Position numbers and translations under genes: made by a program. DNA of 64,000 nucleotides from Algoriphagus limi (lineage in GTDB: Bacteria > Bacteroidota > Bacteroidia > Cytophagales > Cyclobacteriaceae), in NCBI RefSeq assembly GCF_024919275.1, contig NZ_JANWGH010000001.1, positions 868,001-932,000 on the forward strand, given 5' to 3'. The notes beneath the pieces were generated by a model, which saw nothing but the letters and a program-made list of their open reading frames with translations, was not told the DNA's origin and made no database searches. Below are positions 43,793 to 52,300 of this stretch, one piece after another. Positions within the stretch are counted from its first letter, which is position 1. Each line of letters begins with the position of its first letter.

Positions 43793-44764
43793 TTACTGAT
43801 CTAATACAATAGCAAACACCAGGGGTGCTACAATGGTGGCATCCGATTCGATAATGAATTTTGGAGTGTCCAAACCAAGTTTACCCCAAGTAATTTTCTC
43901 ATTAGGAACCGCGCCAGAGTAAGATCCATACGATGTAGTGGAATCTGAGATTTGGCAGAAATAACCCCAAAGAGGCACATTATCCCGCTGCAAATCCTGA
44001 TGTAGCATAGGTACCACACAAATTGGAAAATCTCCTGCAATACCACCTCCGATTTGGAAGAAACCGACTTTGCTGTCTTCGGTAGCATTTTTGGTGTACC
44101 ATTCAGCCAGAAACATCATGTATTCAATTCCAGAACGAACAGTATGGACATTCTTTACATCCCCTGATATCACATGTCCTGCAAACATATTGCCAAGCGT
44201 AGAGTCTTCCCATCCTGGAACGATGATTGGAAGATTCTTTTTGGCTGCTTCTAAAAGCCAGGAGTTTTTAGGGTCGATTTGGAAGGAATCATCCAACTTT
44301 CCTGAAAGAAGGATTTTGTAGAAAAATTCATGAGGAAAGTAAGCCTCTCCTGCTTGATCGGCCTTAACCCATTCTTCCAAAATCACATCTTCAATTCTTC
44401 GCATAGCTTCCATTTCTGGAATACAGGTATCTGTTACCCGATTCATATGCCGATCCAACAAATCCTGCTCTTGCTCAGGAGATAAATCACGGTAATTTGG
44501 AATCCGCTCATAGTAGTCATGAGCAACCAAATTGAACACATCTTCTTCCAAGTTAGCACCGGTACAGGTAATGATTTGAACTTTATCTTGGCGAATCATT
44601 TCTGCCAAAGAAATTCCCAATTCAGCGGTGGACATCGCACCAGCTAAAGTGATCATCATCTTTCCGCCTTCATCCAAATGTTTTTTATACGCATCAGCCG
44701 CATCAATCAAAGCTGCTGCATTGAAGTGGCGGTAATGATGTTTCAAAAATTCCGTGATCTTCAT
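43793..44764 (-). CDS. Deoxyhypusine-synthase-like protein lacking the catalytic lysine
   Basis: A 323-residue NAD-binding protein with the deoxyhypusine synthase fold: LAGAMSTAELG (near 40-50), CTGANLEED (about 67-75), GGG at 239-241, SGAVPNEKITWGK (about 283-295) and SDATIVAPLVFA (near 308). In human DHS the catalytic Lys follows GGGVVK; the corresponding position here reads GGGIAG, so it is Gly244 by an ungapped hand alignment. Bacteria have no eIF5A substrate, so this member must act on something else, perhaps a polyamine, or bind NAD without transfer. It precedes the PD40-OmpA gene with a 1-base gap. Confidence 0.8.
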   Translation of the reverse strand: MKITEFLKHHYRHFNAAALIDAADAYKKHLDEGGKMMITLAGAMSTAELGISLAEMIRQDKVQIITCTGANLEEDVFNLVAHDYYERIPNYRDLSPEQEQDLLDRHMNRVTDTCIPEMEAMRRIEDVILEEWVKADQAGEAYFPHEFFYKILLSGKLDDSFQIDPKNSWLLEAAKKNLPIIVPGWEDSTLGNMFAGHVISGDVKNVHTVRSGIEYMMFLAEWYTKNATEDSKVGFFQIGGGIAGDFPICVVPMLHQDLQRDNVPLWGYFCQISDSTTSYGSYSGAVPNEKITWGKLGLDTPKFIIESDATIVAPLVFAIVLDQ

Positions 44765-44817
44765 GATATGTGTTTTTTAAAATTGAGGCACAAAAATACC
44801 TAAAATAAGGCATAAAA

Positions 44818-44838
44818 AAACCCGGACTAGCCGGGTTT
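44818..44838 (-). terminator. Terminator after the OmpH-like gene
   Basis: Arms AAACCCGG (44818-44825) and CCGGGTTT (44831-44838), 8-bp stem, 5-base loop, T-run on the minus strand. Confidence 0.8.
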
Positions 44839-44856
44839 ATGATTTGTTGATTCAGA

Positions 44857-45453
44857 TTATTGTTCAGTCGTCGTTGAAGAAGCGTATTCTTCATTTAGTC
44901 CAGTAACAACCTCTTCAGTTAAATCCAAAGCTCCTTTACCGTACCAAACTGCTCCACCTCGGGTATAACTTAGAATAAGATCCAAGCCTTGCTCTTCAGC
45001 ATATTTTTTCAAATAAGCCTGAACTTTGTCATAAACCTCGCTGTAAAGGGAAGACTCATCAGTTGCTAATTCCTGCATCAAATTGTCCCGATACGTCATC
45101 AAATTTTGTTCTTTTTTCAAAAGCTCTTCTTGTTTTGCTCGCTGCTGATTTGGTGTCATATTTCCACCAGTTTGCTGGAAATTAGCAACCTCTTGCTCAA
45201 ATCCACGGGCTCTACTCTGAAGGTCTCCTTCGAATTTCTTTCCTTTTTCAGTCAACTCCTCTGATTTCGCTTTGAAGTACTCATACTTACTGATTACACT
45301 ATCTGTATAAACATAGGCTACTTTCAAATCTGAAAATGAAGCGTTTGCTTCAGGTTGTGATGCTGTTTCGGTAGTCTCAGTTGCTTTAGGCTGACATGCA
45401 ATCGCTACCAATAAAATTCCAAAGGATACAAAGATGGGTAATACTTTTTTCAC
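44857..45453 (-). CDS. OmpH/Skp-like lipoprotein
   Basis: A 198-residue protein with a short signal and lipobox (VAIAC, Cys20), then a mostly helical coiled-coil body (about 45-140) rich in Lys, Glu and Gln, and a C-terminal GLDLILSYTRGGAVWYG strand. This is the Skp/OmpH layout: a periplasmic chaperone for outer-membrane proteins, here anchored by lipid. The start is GTG at 45453: it puts the signal peptide at the N-terminus. A longer TTG frame from 45510 would overlap the promoter (CAAATATA at 45482-45489). Followed by a terminator. Confidence 0.8.
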   Translation of the reverse strand: MKKVLPIFVSFGILLVAIACQPKATETTETASQPEANASFSDLKVAYVYTDSVISKYEYFKAKSEELTEKGKKFEGDLQSRARGFEQEVANFQQTGGNMTPNQQRAKQEELLKKEQNLMTYRDNLMQELATDESSLYSEVYDKVQAYLKKYAEEQGLDLILSYTRGGAVWYGKGALDLTEEVVTGLNEEYASSTTTEQ

Positions 45454-45481
45454 GATTAATTCTTTATAGTTGACAAGGGCG

Positions 45482-45511
45482 CAAATATAAAGAAAGAATT
45501 GATTTTCCAAG
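45482..45511 (-). promoter_or_regulatory. Bacteroidota-type promoter for the OmpH-like gene
   Basis: On the minus strand, TATATTTG (45489-45482) is an exact -7 match, with CTTG (45511-45508) 18 bases upstream. The predicted transcript starts near 45475, about 22 bases before the GTG. Confidence 0.55.
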
Positions 45512-45547
45512 AGTCTGAAGCCCTTGCCTACTCTTAAATAATCCTAA

Positions 45548-46450
45548 TCAGAAAAATAACTCCTGTGCTAATCGGTAAACCTGAGCATGAGCTTCGATAA
45601 TATGTCGAATCTGAGGACTATAGCCTCCTCCCATGCAGCACATGATTGGGATCTTATTTTTTCGAGCTAAAGAAAGTACCAAATGGTCACGTTTTTGAAC
45701 CCCAGCCAAACTCATTCCCAATCGACCTAATTTGTCGGTCTTCAAGACATCCACCCCGGACTGATAAATAATAAATTCAGGCTCCAACTTTTCGATCAAT
45801 CTAGGAAGATGATTTTCCAATAATTTCAAATAAGCTTCATCCCCTATTCCATCTGGTAATTCAATGTCCAGATCAGACTTTTCTTTTCGATGGGGATAGT
45901 TCTTTTGTCCATGCATACTAAAAGTAAAAACCTCGGACCTTTCTTGAAAAATGGATGCTGTCCCATTTCCTTGATGCACATCCAGATCGACAACCAGTAC
46001 TTTTTGAACTGAACCGGAGGATACTAAGAAATCTGCTGCCAAGGCTATATCATTCAATAAACAAAACCCCTCTCCACGATCAGCAAATGCATGATGGGTC
46101 CCACCGGCAATATTCATGGCTATCCCATTTAATAAAGCAAATTGTGCAGCTTGAACAGAACCACCCATTATTAGGATTTCTCTTTGGACCAAAGCTTCAC
46201 TTAAAGGAAAACCGGTAGCACGCTCTTCTGATCTACTTAGGGTTAGGTTCTTTAATTTTTGCCAATAAACCGGATCATGAACTTTGATGATTTCCTTTTC
46301 CTCCAATGCATTTGGCTTGAAAAAATTCGAAGACGTGACAGTTCCTTCATAGACTAGCTGCTCCGGAAGCAATTCATACTTCTCCATTGGGAAGCGATGT
46401 CCTGGAGGCAAAGGATGAGCATATTCGGGTGACCAAGCAATTTTAAGCAT
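45548..46450 (-). CDS. HDAC/acetoin-utilisation (AcuC-like) family deacetylase
   Basis: A 300-residue zinc deacetylase of the bacterial class-IV-like HDAC group. The conserved start HPLPPGHRFPMEKY (about 12-25), GGTHHAFADRGEGFCLLNDIA (about 115-135), the metal residues in DLDVHQGNG (about 153-161) and the catalytic-loop QSGVDVLKTDKLGRLGMS (near 231) are intact. It would remove acetyl groups from proteins or polyamines. ATG 46450 abuts the T-run of a terminator upstream, so it has no room for a standard promoter of its own between them. Confidence 0.9.
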   Translation of the reverse strand: MLKIAWSPEYAHPLPPGHRFPMEKYELLPEQLVYEGTVTSSNFFKPNALEEKEIIKVHDPVYWQKLKNLTLSRSEERATGFPLSEALVQREILIMGGSVQAAQFALLNGIAMNIAGGTHHAFADRGEGFCLLNDIALAADFLVSSGSVQKVLVVDLDVHQGNGTASIFQERSEVFTFSMHGQKNYPHRKEKSDLDIELPDGIGDEAYLKLLENHLPRLIEKLEPEFIIYQSGVDVLKTDKLGRLGMSLAGVQKRDHLVLSLARKNKIPIMCCMGGGYSPQIRHIIEAHAQVYRLAQELFF

Positions 46451-46456
46451 AAAAAA

Positions 46457-46480
46457 AACGCTTGATTTTTAACAAGCGTT
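46457..46480 (-). terminator. Terminator after the acidic hypothetical gene
   Basis: Arms AACGCTTG (46457-46464) and CAAGCGTT (46473-46480) with a T-run on the minus strand (A-run 46451-46456) that reaches the ATG of the HDAC gene. Confidence 0.75.
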
Positions 46481-46505
46481 AGACTGAATTGTTCCAATCA
46501 ATTTT

Positions 46506-47066
46506 TTAAACATCCTCTTCCTCAGATTGAAAGGAATACATGGTTTCATCCAATTGAAGTGTATCATCATTAAATTCCAAGATAAATTTCTGAATGACCG
46601 AATCGTCAATATGATCCACATTCAAAGCGACATCTACACCTATCCCATAATCATGATGGGTATCGATATCGACAAACTCTTGGACTTTAACAGATTCCTC
46701 CTCTTCGATCTCCATGATCATTTCGGTAATAAACCAGCCGATCTCTTCTTCTTCACTCGTCAATGGAATTAAATTTCCATTTTCGTCTTCTTCATAGCGG
46801 ATCCCGTTAAAATCCGGGAATTTCTTAGCAGCCTCATGTTCTGCTAATTCATATACCTCACTTGCATGATGAAGTCTTAGTGTATAAAGCGCTGCATCAT
46901 AGATGACTTCCTTACCTTCGTACATGCCAATAAAATAGAAATTGACATATTCATCAGAATTCTCTGCTTCCGGAACCAAGTAGTAAGGCTTACCTGAAGC
47001 TTCTAGAGAACTCCTAAGCTTGTCGATTTCTTTTGGATCAAATCCTGGGTTTTCCAACGAATTCAT
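46506..47066 (-). CDS. Acidic hypothetical protein
   Basis: A 186-residue soluble, strongly acidic protein (long Glu/Asp runs, about 110-140) that I do not recognise. There is no signal peptide, membrane segment or known motif; mixed alpha/beta character with a His-containing turn (VDIDTHHDYGIGVD, about 130-143). Similar uncharacterised proteins are probably specific to Bacteroidota. It diverges from the AlbA_2-domain gene, with a 16-bp palindrome between their starts. Confidence 0.6.
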   Translation of the reverse strand: MNSLENPGFDPKEIDKLRSSLEASGKPYYLVPEAENSDEYVNFYFIGMYEGKEVIYDAALYTLRLHHASEVYELAEHEAAKKFPDFNGIRYEEDENGNLIPLTSEEEEIGWFITEMIMEIEEEESVKVQEFVDIDTHHDYGIGVDVALNVDHIDDSVIQKFILEFNDDTLQLDETMYSFQSEEEDV

Positions 47067-47089
47067 TATTGAGCGTTTTGTATTTGACT

Positions 47090-47105
47090 AGAAAGTTAAC
47101 TTTCT
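47090..47105. promoter_or_regulatory. 16-bp perfect palindrome between divergent genes
   Basis: AGAAAGTTAACTTTCT is a perfect 16-bp palindrome midway between the start codons at 47066 and 47143, overlapping a TAACTTTC -7-like element (47097-47104) with TTTG 16 bases upstream. A likely operator for a dimeric repressor that may control the plus-strand gene. Confidence 0.45.
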
Positions 47106-47142
47106 CTAACTAATAACAAAGAAAATTGATAGCAAATCACTG

Positions 47143-47586
47143 ATGAATAAAGATAAATTTGAAAACTTCGACCCTGAAACCTTTCAATCTCTTCTAAAAT
47201 CCAAAGAAGATACCCGCCTAGACAGAAAATTAAAGATCACTTCACGTGAAAAAATTGCGAAAACCATCGCAGCCATGGCTAATACCGAAGGAGGACAATT
47301 ATTGGTAGGAATTTCAGATCATGGAAAGCTGATTGGGATAGATCCTGAAGAGGAGATGTACATGATCCGAACAGCTAATGAAAAGTATTGCCATCCTCCA
47401 GCTAAGCTTAGTTTTCGGACAATTCAATATTTAGATTACGATACCAACCCAATAGAACCTCTAGAAAAATACTTCCTAATTGTGGGCATAGCTAAGTCTC
47501 CAGGAATTAACTGCTTTGATAAAAAAGGAAATTCGAAATACTATGTCAGAAAAAATGATCGGACAGTATCAGTTGTCCGCACTTAG
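47143..47586 (+). CDS. Stand-alone AlbA_2 (Schlafen-type) domain protein
   Basis: A 147-residue protein made of one AlbA_2 domain: KIAKTIAAMANTEGGQLLVGISDHGKLIGI (about 38-65), then PPAKLSFR and YYVRKNDRTVSV. AlbA_2 domains bind nucleic acid and usually sit before helix-turn-helix or ATPase parts in transcription regulators, or in Schlafen-like nucleases. Here nothing follows, so it is a minimal version. Its 3' end overlaps a convergent holin-like gene by 18 bases. Confidence 0.8.
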   Translation: MNKDKFENFDPETFQSLLKSKEDTRLDRKLKITSREKIAKTIAAMANTEGGQLLVGISDHGKLIGIDPEEEMYMIRTANEKYCHPPAKLSFRTIQYLDYDTNPIEPLEKYFLIVGIAKSPGINCFDKKGNSKYYVRKNDRTVSVVRT

Positions 47587-47934
47587 GCTATTCCCGAATA
47601 GTGAATTGATAATACTCAATACTACTGCAAACAAAAGAGCCCACCAAAAATTGTCAACCACAAATCCTGGAATAAAGTAATCAGCAATCATGACAGTAAG
47701 TGCATTGATTACTAATAGAAATAAACCCAATGTGACGATCGTTAATGGAAAGGTTAGGATGATCATCAAAGGTTTGATGGTGATGTTGATCAGGATTAAA
47801 ACAGCGGCCAACAAAAAGCCAGTGATCCAAGAATCAATGTGAATACCAGGTAACAAAAATTGGGCAATCAATACGGCGATTCCGCCTAGGATAATTTTCA
47901 CCAAAAAAGAGGGTGTTTTACTTTCAGAGCTCAT
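47569..47934 (-). CDS. Phage holin family 4-like membrane protein
   Basis: A 121-residue protein with four hydrophobic helices (about 14-28, 34-52, 55-83, 92-112), matching the Phage_holin_4_2 family, which is usually a chromosomal gene of unknown role and does not indicate a phage. The motif LILINITIKPLMIILTFPLTIVTLGLFLLVINAL is characteristic. No phage gene is nearby. Convergent with the AlbA_2 gene. Confidence 0.8.
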   Translation of the reverse strand: MSSESKTPSFLVKIILGGIAVLIAQFLLPGIHIDSWITGFLLAAVLILINITIKPLMIILTFPLTIVTLGLFLLVINALTVMIADYFIPGFVVDNFWWALLFAVVLSIINSLFGNSLSADN

Positions 47935-48027
47935 GATTTTTGTCAGTTTTCACTTCTAATTTATTCAATTCCAACAAATATTCACCACTGCTCAAATTCC
48001 TTCTCTGCATTTTACAAGATGATCGTC

Positions 48028-48035
48028 TATATTTG
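48028..48035 (+). promoter_or_regulatory. -7 promoter element of the desaturase gene
   Basis: TATATTTG is an exact -7 match, about 27 bases before the GTG at 48063. No TTTG lies at the expected distance, so the call is partial. Confidence 0.35.
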
Positions 48036-48062
48036 TCAAAAACCAATTTAATTTAAATACGA

Positions 48063-48812
48063 GTGATTATTATTATTTTCTTCCTATTACACTGGTACTT
48101 CTCTTTATTCTGCCAGAGTTTCTTCCTACACCGTTATGCCGCCCACCAAATGTTTGTCATGAATAAATATTGGGAGCGGTTTTTCTATCTTTTCACCTGG
48201 ATATGGCAAGGTAGCTCATACCTTTCACCAAGGGCTTATGCAATTCTTCATAGAATGCACCATGCATACAGTGATACGCCTAAAGATCCTCATTCTCCAC
48301 ATCATACAGAGAACTTGTTCACTATGATGTGGAAGACAAAAAATATTTACAACGATTATTTCTCATTCAGATTAAAGCCAGAAGAGCGTTTTTCAAAAGA
48401 CATCCCAGACTGGAAATCCTTCGACAAGTTTGCCGATAACATGGGAGTGCGAGTAGCATGGGGGCTTCTCTATGTATTAATCTATGTACTTTGTATTTCA
48501 GTATTTGAACTTCCAGGTACGCACTGGTGGATGTATTTCTTGCTTCCAATTCATTTCCTAATGGGACCTGTTCATGGAGCTATCGTGAATTGGAGTGGTC
48601 ATAAGTATGGTTATGCAAATTTTGATAACAACGACAAATCCAAAAACAGTCTTCTATTGGACGTGTTGATGCTTGGAGAACTTTTCCAAAATAATCACCA
48701 CAAGCTACCAAATCGTCCAAATTTCGCTGTGAAATGGTATGAATTTGATCCTACCTATCCTATTGTAAAACTCCTGCATGCATCGGGAATTATCCGATTG
48801 AGGACAGCATAA
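48063..48812 (+). CDS. Acyl-CoA/fatty-acid desaturase-like protein, GTG start
   Basis: A 249-residue membrane di-iron protein with three His motifs of delta-9 desaturases: HRYAAH (near 23-28), HRMHH (near 63-67) and NNHHKLP (near 219). Four hydrophobic segments flank them. It would introduce a double bond into a fatty acyl chain to keep membranes fluid. No ATG exists before the first motif and a stop lies just upstream, so GTG 48063 is the only start that keeps HRYAAH. Shorter than most desaturases (about 300-380), but all three motifs are present. Confidence 0.8.
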   Translation: MIIIIFFLLHWYFSLFCQSFFLHRYAAHQMFVMNKYWERFFYLFTWIWQGSSYLSPRAYAILHRMHHAYSDTPKDPHSPHHTENLFTMMWKTKNIYNDYFSFRLKPEERFSKDIPDWKSFDKFADNMGVRVAWGLLYVLIYVLCISVFELPGTHWWMYFLLPIHFLMGPVHGAIVNWSGHKYGYANFDNNDKSKNSLLLDVLMLGELFQNNHHKLPNRPNFAVKWYEFDPTYPIVKLLHASGIIRLRTA

Positions 48813-48817
48813 AAAAG

Positions 48818-48838
48818 AAAGGAGCCCAGCGCTCCTTT
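48818..48838 (+). terminator. Terminator after the desaturase gene
   Basis: Arms AAAGGAGC (48818-48825) and GCTCCTTT (48831-48838), 8-bp stem, 5-base loop, then T-run. Confidence 0.8.
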
Positions 48839-48859
48839 TTTTATTTCATTGATTTTTAA

Positions 48860-48900
48860 CGAATTAGAAAATTCTTTAACTAAATAGTATTACTAATTCG
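48860..48900 (+). promoter_or_regulatory. Candidate operator upstream of the BlaI-like repressor gene
   Basis: CGAATTAG (48860-48867) and CTAATTCG (48893-48900) form an 8-bp inverted repeat 25 bases apart. Within the span, TAGTATTACTA (48885-48895) is a second, odd-length palindrome. This sits just upstream of the promoter, where autoregulation by a dimeric repressor would be expected. Confidence 0.35.
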
Positions 48901-48909
48901 ATTATTTTT

Positions 48910-48941
48910 TTTGGAATTAAGAAACTAAAGCCATAATTTTC
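48910..48941 (+). promoter_or_regulatory. Bacteroidota-type promoter for the BlaI-like gene
   Basis: TTTG (48910-48913), 20 bases, TAATTTTC (48934-48941): one mismatch from TAnnTTTG. The predicted leader is about 22 bases. Confidence 0.5.
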
Positions 48942-48970
48942 TGACAATTAAAAACTTAACACAAACACCT

Positions 48971-49300
48971 ATGAAACCATTAACTAGAGCAGAAGAGGAA
49001 ATCATGCAAATCCTCTGGGATATCGAAAGGGGATTTGTTAAAGATATCCTAGTCCCTATGCCGGAACCCAAACCAGCATATAACACTGTATCAACAATCG
49101 TTCGTATTCTGGAAAGAAAGGGCTTCGTAAGCCATAAGTCTTATGGAAAAAGCCATGAGTATTTTCCAATTGTATCAAAGGACGAGTATCGAACCTTCAT
49201 CATCAAAAAAATGCTTGAAGGATACTTTGATAGTTCATTCGCTAAGTTGACAAAGTTCTTCAAGGAAGACGAAACACTTAACAACAAAAACTATCAATAA
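48971..49300 (+). CDS. BlaI/MecI/CopY-type transcriptional repressor
   Basis: A 109-residue winged-helix repressor. The N-terminus LTRAEEEIMQILWDIERGFVKDIL (about 4-27) and the recognition helix region YNTVSTIVRILERKGFV (about 37-53) match the family. BlaI proteins are normally inactivated by a BlaR1/MecR1 M56 membrane protease encoded beside them. No such gene follows: the next gene is a reverse-strand protease after a terminator. It may therefore answer to another signal or a distant partner. Palindromes upstream suggest autoregulation. Confidence 0.85.
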   Translation: MKPLTRAEEEIMQILWDIERGFVKDILVPMPEPKPAYNTVSTIVRILERKGFVSHKSYGKSHEYFPIVSKDEYRTFIIKKMLEGYFDSSFAKLTKFFKEDETLNNKNYQ

Positions 49301-49331
49301 TTAGTAAAACGTAATTTTGGGTTAAGCATTA

Positions 49332-49365
49332 AAAAAGGCTGGTAGAATAATCTACCAGCCTTTTT
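49332..49365. terminator. Bidirectional terminator
   Basis: Arms AAAAAGGCTGGTAGA (49332-49346) and TCTACCAGCCTTTTT (49351-49365), a 15-bp perfect stem, loop ATAA, T-runs on both strands, between the convergent BlaI-like and tricorn-like genes. Confidence 0.9.
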
Positions 49366-49382
49366 ATTAAATACCGATGGAA

Positions 49383-52300
49383 TTAATTTCCAACGTCCTT
49401 CAGTAGTTCTTCCACGGCCTTTTCCAATTGCTGATCAATTCCTTGGTCAATTTTACCTGGCATATTTTTCACCTCAAATTGAGGTCTTGTCTCATTATTC
49501 TCCAGCCATTCTCCTGCTTTATTTTTAGCAGAAACCGGAACAGCACCCCAACGAACTCCATTTGGCAAGCCTTCCCAGCCAGCAAAAGAACATGTTCCCG
49601 GAGTAGGCATACCAACAGTTTTACCAATATTCAAATCGGTGTATCCACAAGCAAAGCAATGACCATCTGAATAATTTGCTTCATTGAACATTGCCAAAGT
49701 TGGCTTAGTCCATCTTGCAGTTGGTTCATAGCCAAATTCCTTGGCAGTGGTTGCATAAGTCAAAAATCGCTCACCAGTAAAGAACATAGCCAAGTCGGCA
49801 ACCAAGTCTCCCCCACCATTAAAACGTGTATCCACGATAACTCCATCTGTATCATGGTATTTACCCATCATTTCCTCATACACATTTCGATAAGGACCAT
49901 CACTCATGCCAGGAATATGCACATATCCCAATTTCCCATTACTAAGCCTAGTTACTTCCTCCTGATTCTTCTTCACCCATCGCTTGTAGAGCAAGCTTCC
50001 CTCTTCACGCAGAGAAATTGGCTTAATAGTTATTTGCTGCACATTTTGTCCTTGAGCATCGCTCACTTCCAATAAGGTGAATTTATCTTCTTTCCTATTA
50101 AGAAGTTTCGCAAAGTCAACGGCTTCTGATATAGCTTCACCATCGATTTTTTGGATAATCATTCCTGGCTGAATATTCAAATCAGCTTTATCTAATGGCC
50201 CTCCGGAAATTACTTCGGTAATTTTAATACCATTTCCTTCATGCCCATAATCCCAGAAAATCCCCAAAGAAGCGGTTTGATCCGGCATTGGAATACTTCT
50301 GGAAAAGCGTGCTCCTGAATGGGAAACATTTAACTCACCAAGCATTTCGGAAAGCATTTCCGCGAATTCATAATTGTTCCCAATATGTGGAAGGTATTTC
50401 TCATAGTCGACACGCGCTTTTTCCCAATCCACCCCATGCATTTCAGGAGTGTAGAAGATTCCTTTTGTTCGCTGCCAAACATGATCAAAAAGATGAGCCC
50501 ATTCTGCTTCTCTATCATAGGTCATTTCATCTTTAATCTTAATTGACTCTCGTTTCATAGATTCAGGATTAATCTTGGAAATGGAGCCATTACTCAAAAG
50601 GAAAAGACTTTTCTGATCTTTATCCCACATCAAGCTTCCAAAATTCGTGTCCAAAGAAATCTCTTTTTTGGTCTCTTTGGTTCTTAAGTTTGTTGACCAA
50701 AGATCATAGCCTTTTTCAAATCGAGAAAGGTAAAAAAGCTTTTCCCCATCCTTACTCAAAACAGCATCACCTAGCATGCTGCTATGAATAGTCAAACGGG
50801 CTTTTCGGTCTTCAATTCCTTTCCAATCAAATTTTATTGCTTCGACCTTATCATCTTTTGATTCTGACTTGTCTTTATCAGCATCTTTTTCGCTTTCCTT
50901 GGTTTTCTGTAGTTCTTTCCAGAGTTTATAATCATCCTCATTCAGATTAAACAAATCCCAAGAAGCTTTATCAAAGAATAGCGAATAAACGTCTCGTTCA
51001 CTTCGACCGGAAGTAGCATAACTACGCAAGCCATCCCTATTGGTAAACCACAGCATTTGCTTTCCTTTATTTACCCAAATCGCACGTCCATCATCATAAC
51101 CGCTCTCTGTCAAGTTTCGAAAAGGCTCCTTTCCACTTGCATCCAAAAGAACCACCTCACCATTTACCATTGTTGGATTGTAGGTCGCCAATAACCATTT
51201 ACTATCAGGGCTCCATGTGAAGTACTGATCTCCATCTCGCATATGCAACAATTCATCTGGAGAAAGAAGGGTCACTTTTCCCTTACTTTCCAAATCCAAA
51301 ACGACGATGGACCTTCTATTTTCTACATAAGCTAATTTTTTTCCGTCAGGTGAAAGCTTAGGTAAATATGCGTCTACATCCAATTCCAACATAGGGCTCT
51401 CTTTGATCAAGGTAGATGCAAAAAAGAAGGGTTCTTCAGCTCGTACCTTTTCAGCTTTTAAAATTTGCCATCTACCATCCCGCTCACTGGAATAAAGAAT
51501 ATATTTTCCATCTGGAGAAAATTCAACAAACCGCTCCTGCTCTGGTGTTTCAGTAATTCTTTTTGTCAAACTTCCATCCACAGAAGTAACGAACACCTCT
51601 CCTCTAGCAATAAAGGCAATCTCTTTTCCATCGGGAGAAATACTCATTTCACTTACTCCCCCATTGATAGAAATAAAATTATCCGGATTGGAAATCGCTT
51701 GAGTCAAAAGCTTCACGGAAACTTTTTGAGGTACTTCACCATCTCTTAGCGTGTATAATTCGCCATCATAGCTGAAGCTCATTAAGCCATTCTCAGAAGC
51801 AGTCAAAAATCTGATTGGAAAATTCTCAAATTGCGTTAAAGCCCTGACTTGAGAAGGATTTTCCAAAGGCATCGCAAAAACATTGAAACTTCCATTCTGC
51901 TCGCTTAGGTAATAAATTTCAGATTCATCTGAAGAGAAAACAGGATTTCGGTCTTCGCCATAAAAAGTGGAAAGCATTTGGTGTGTATTAGAACTAGCAT
52001 CATACATCCAAATATCCCGAGCAATTCCCGATTCATGATGTTTTCTCCATTCGTTTTCCCCTCCTTTTTTATCATGATAAATCATTTTAGAGCCATCCTT
52101 GCTACTTTGAACATACTCTGCAGGAATAGTCCATATCTGATCGACGCGACCACCTGTTACAGGGACTTGGTACAATTCCGGTTGGGAACCTGTAGGATAT
52201 TGTCTATGAGCGGCAATATCCATTCGTTGCGCACCAAAAATCACATGAGTACCATCCGCAGAGAAATCATAAGGGGTTTCATCGTTGGAATGAAAAGTTA

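Noticed and set aside
47569..47934. Holin-like protein as evidence of a prophage
   Set aside because: The family is a common chromosomal membrane family, and no capsid, tail, integrase or lysis gene is nearby.
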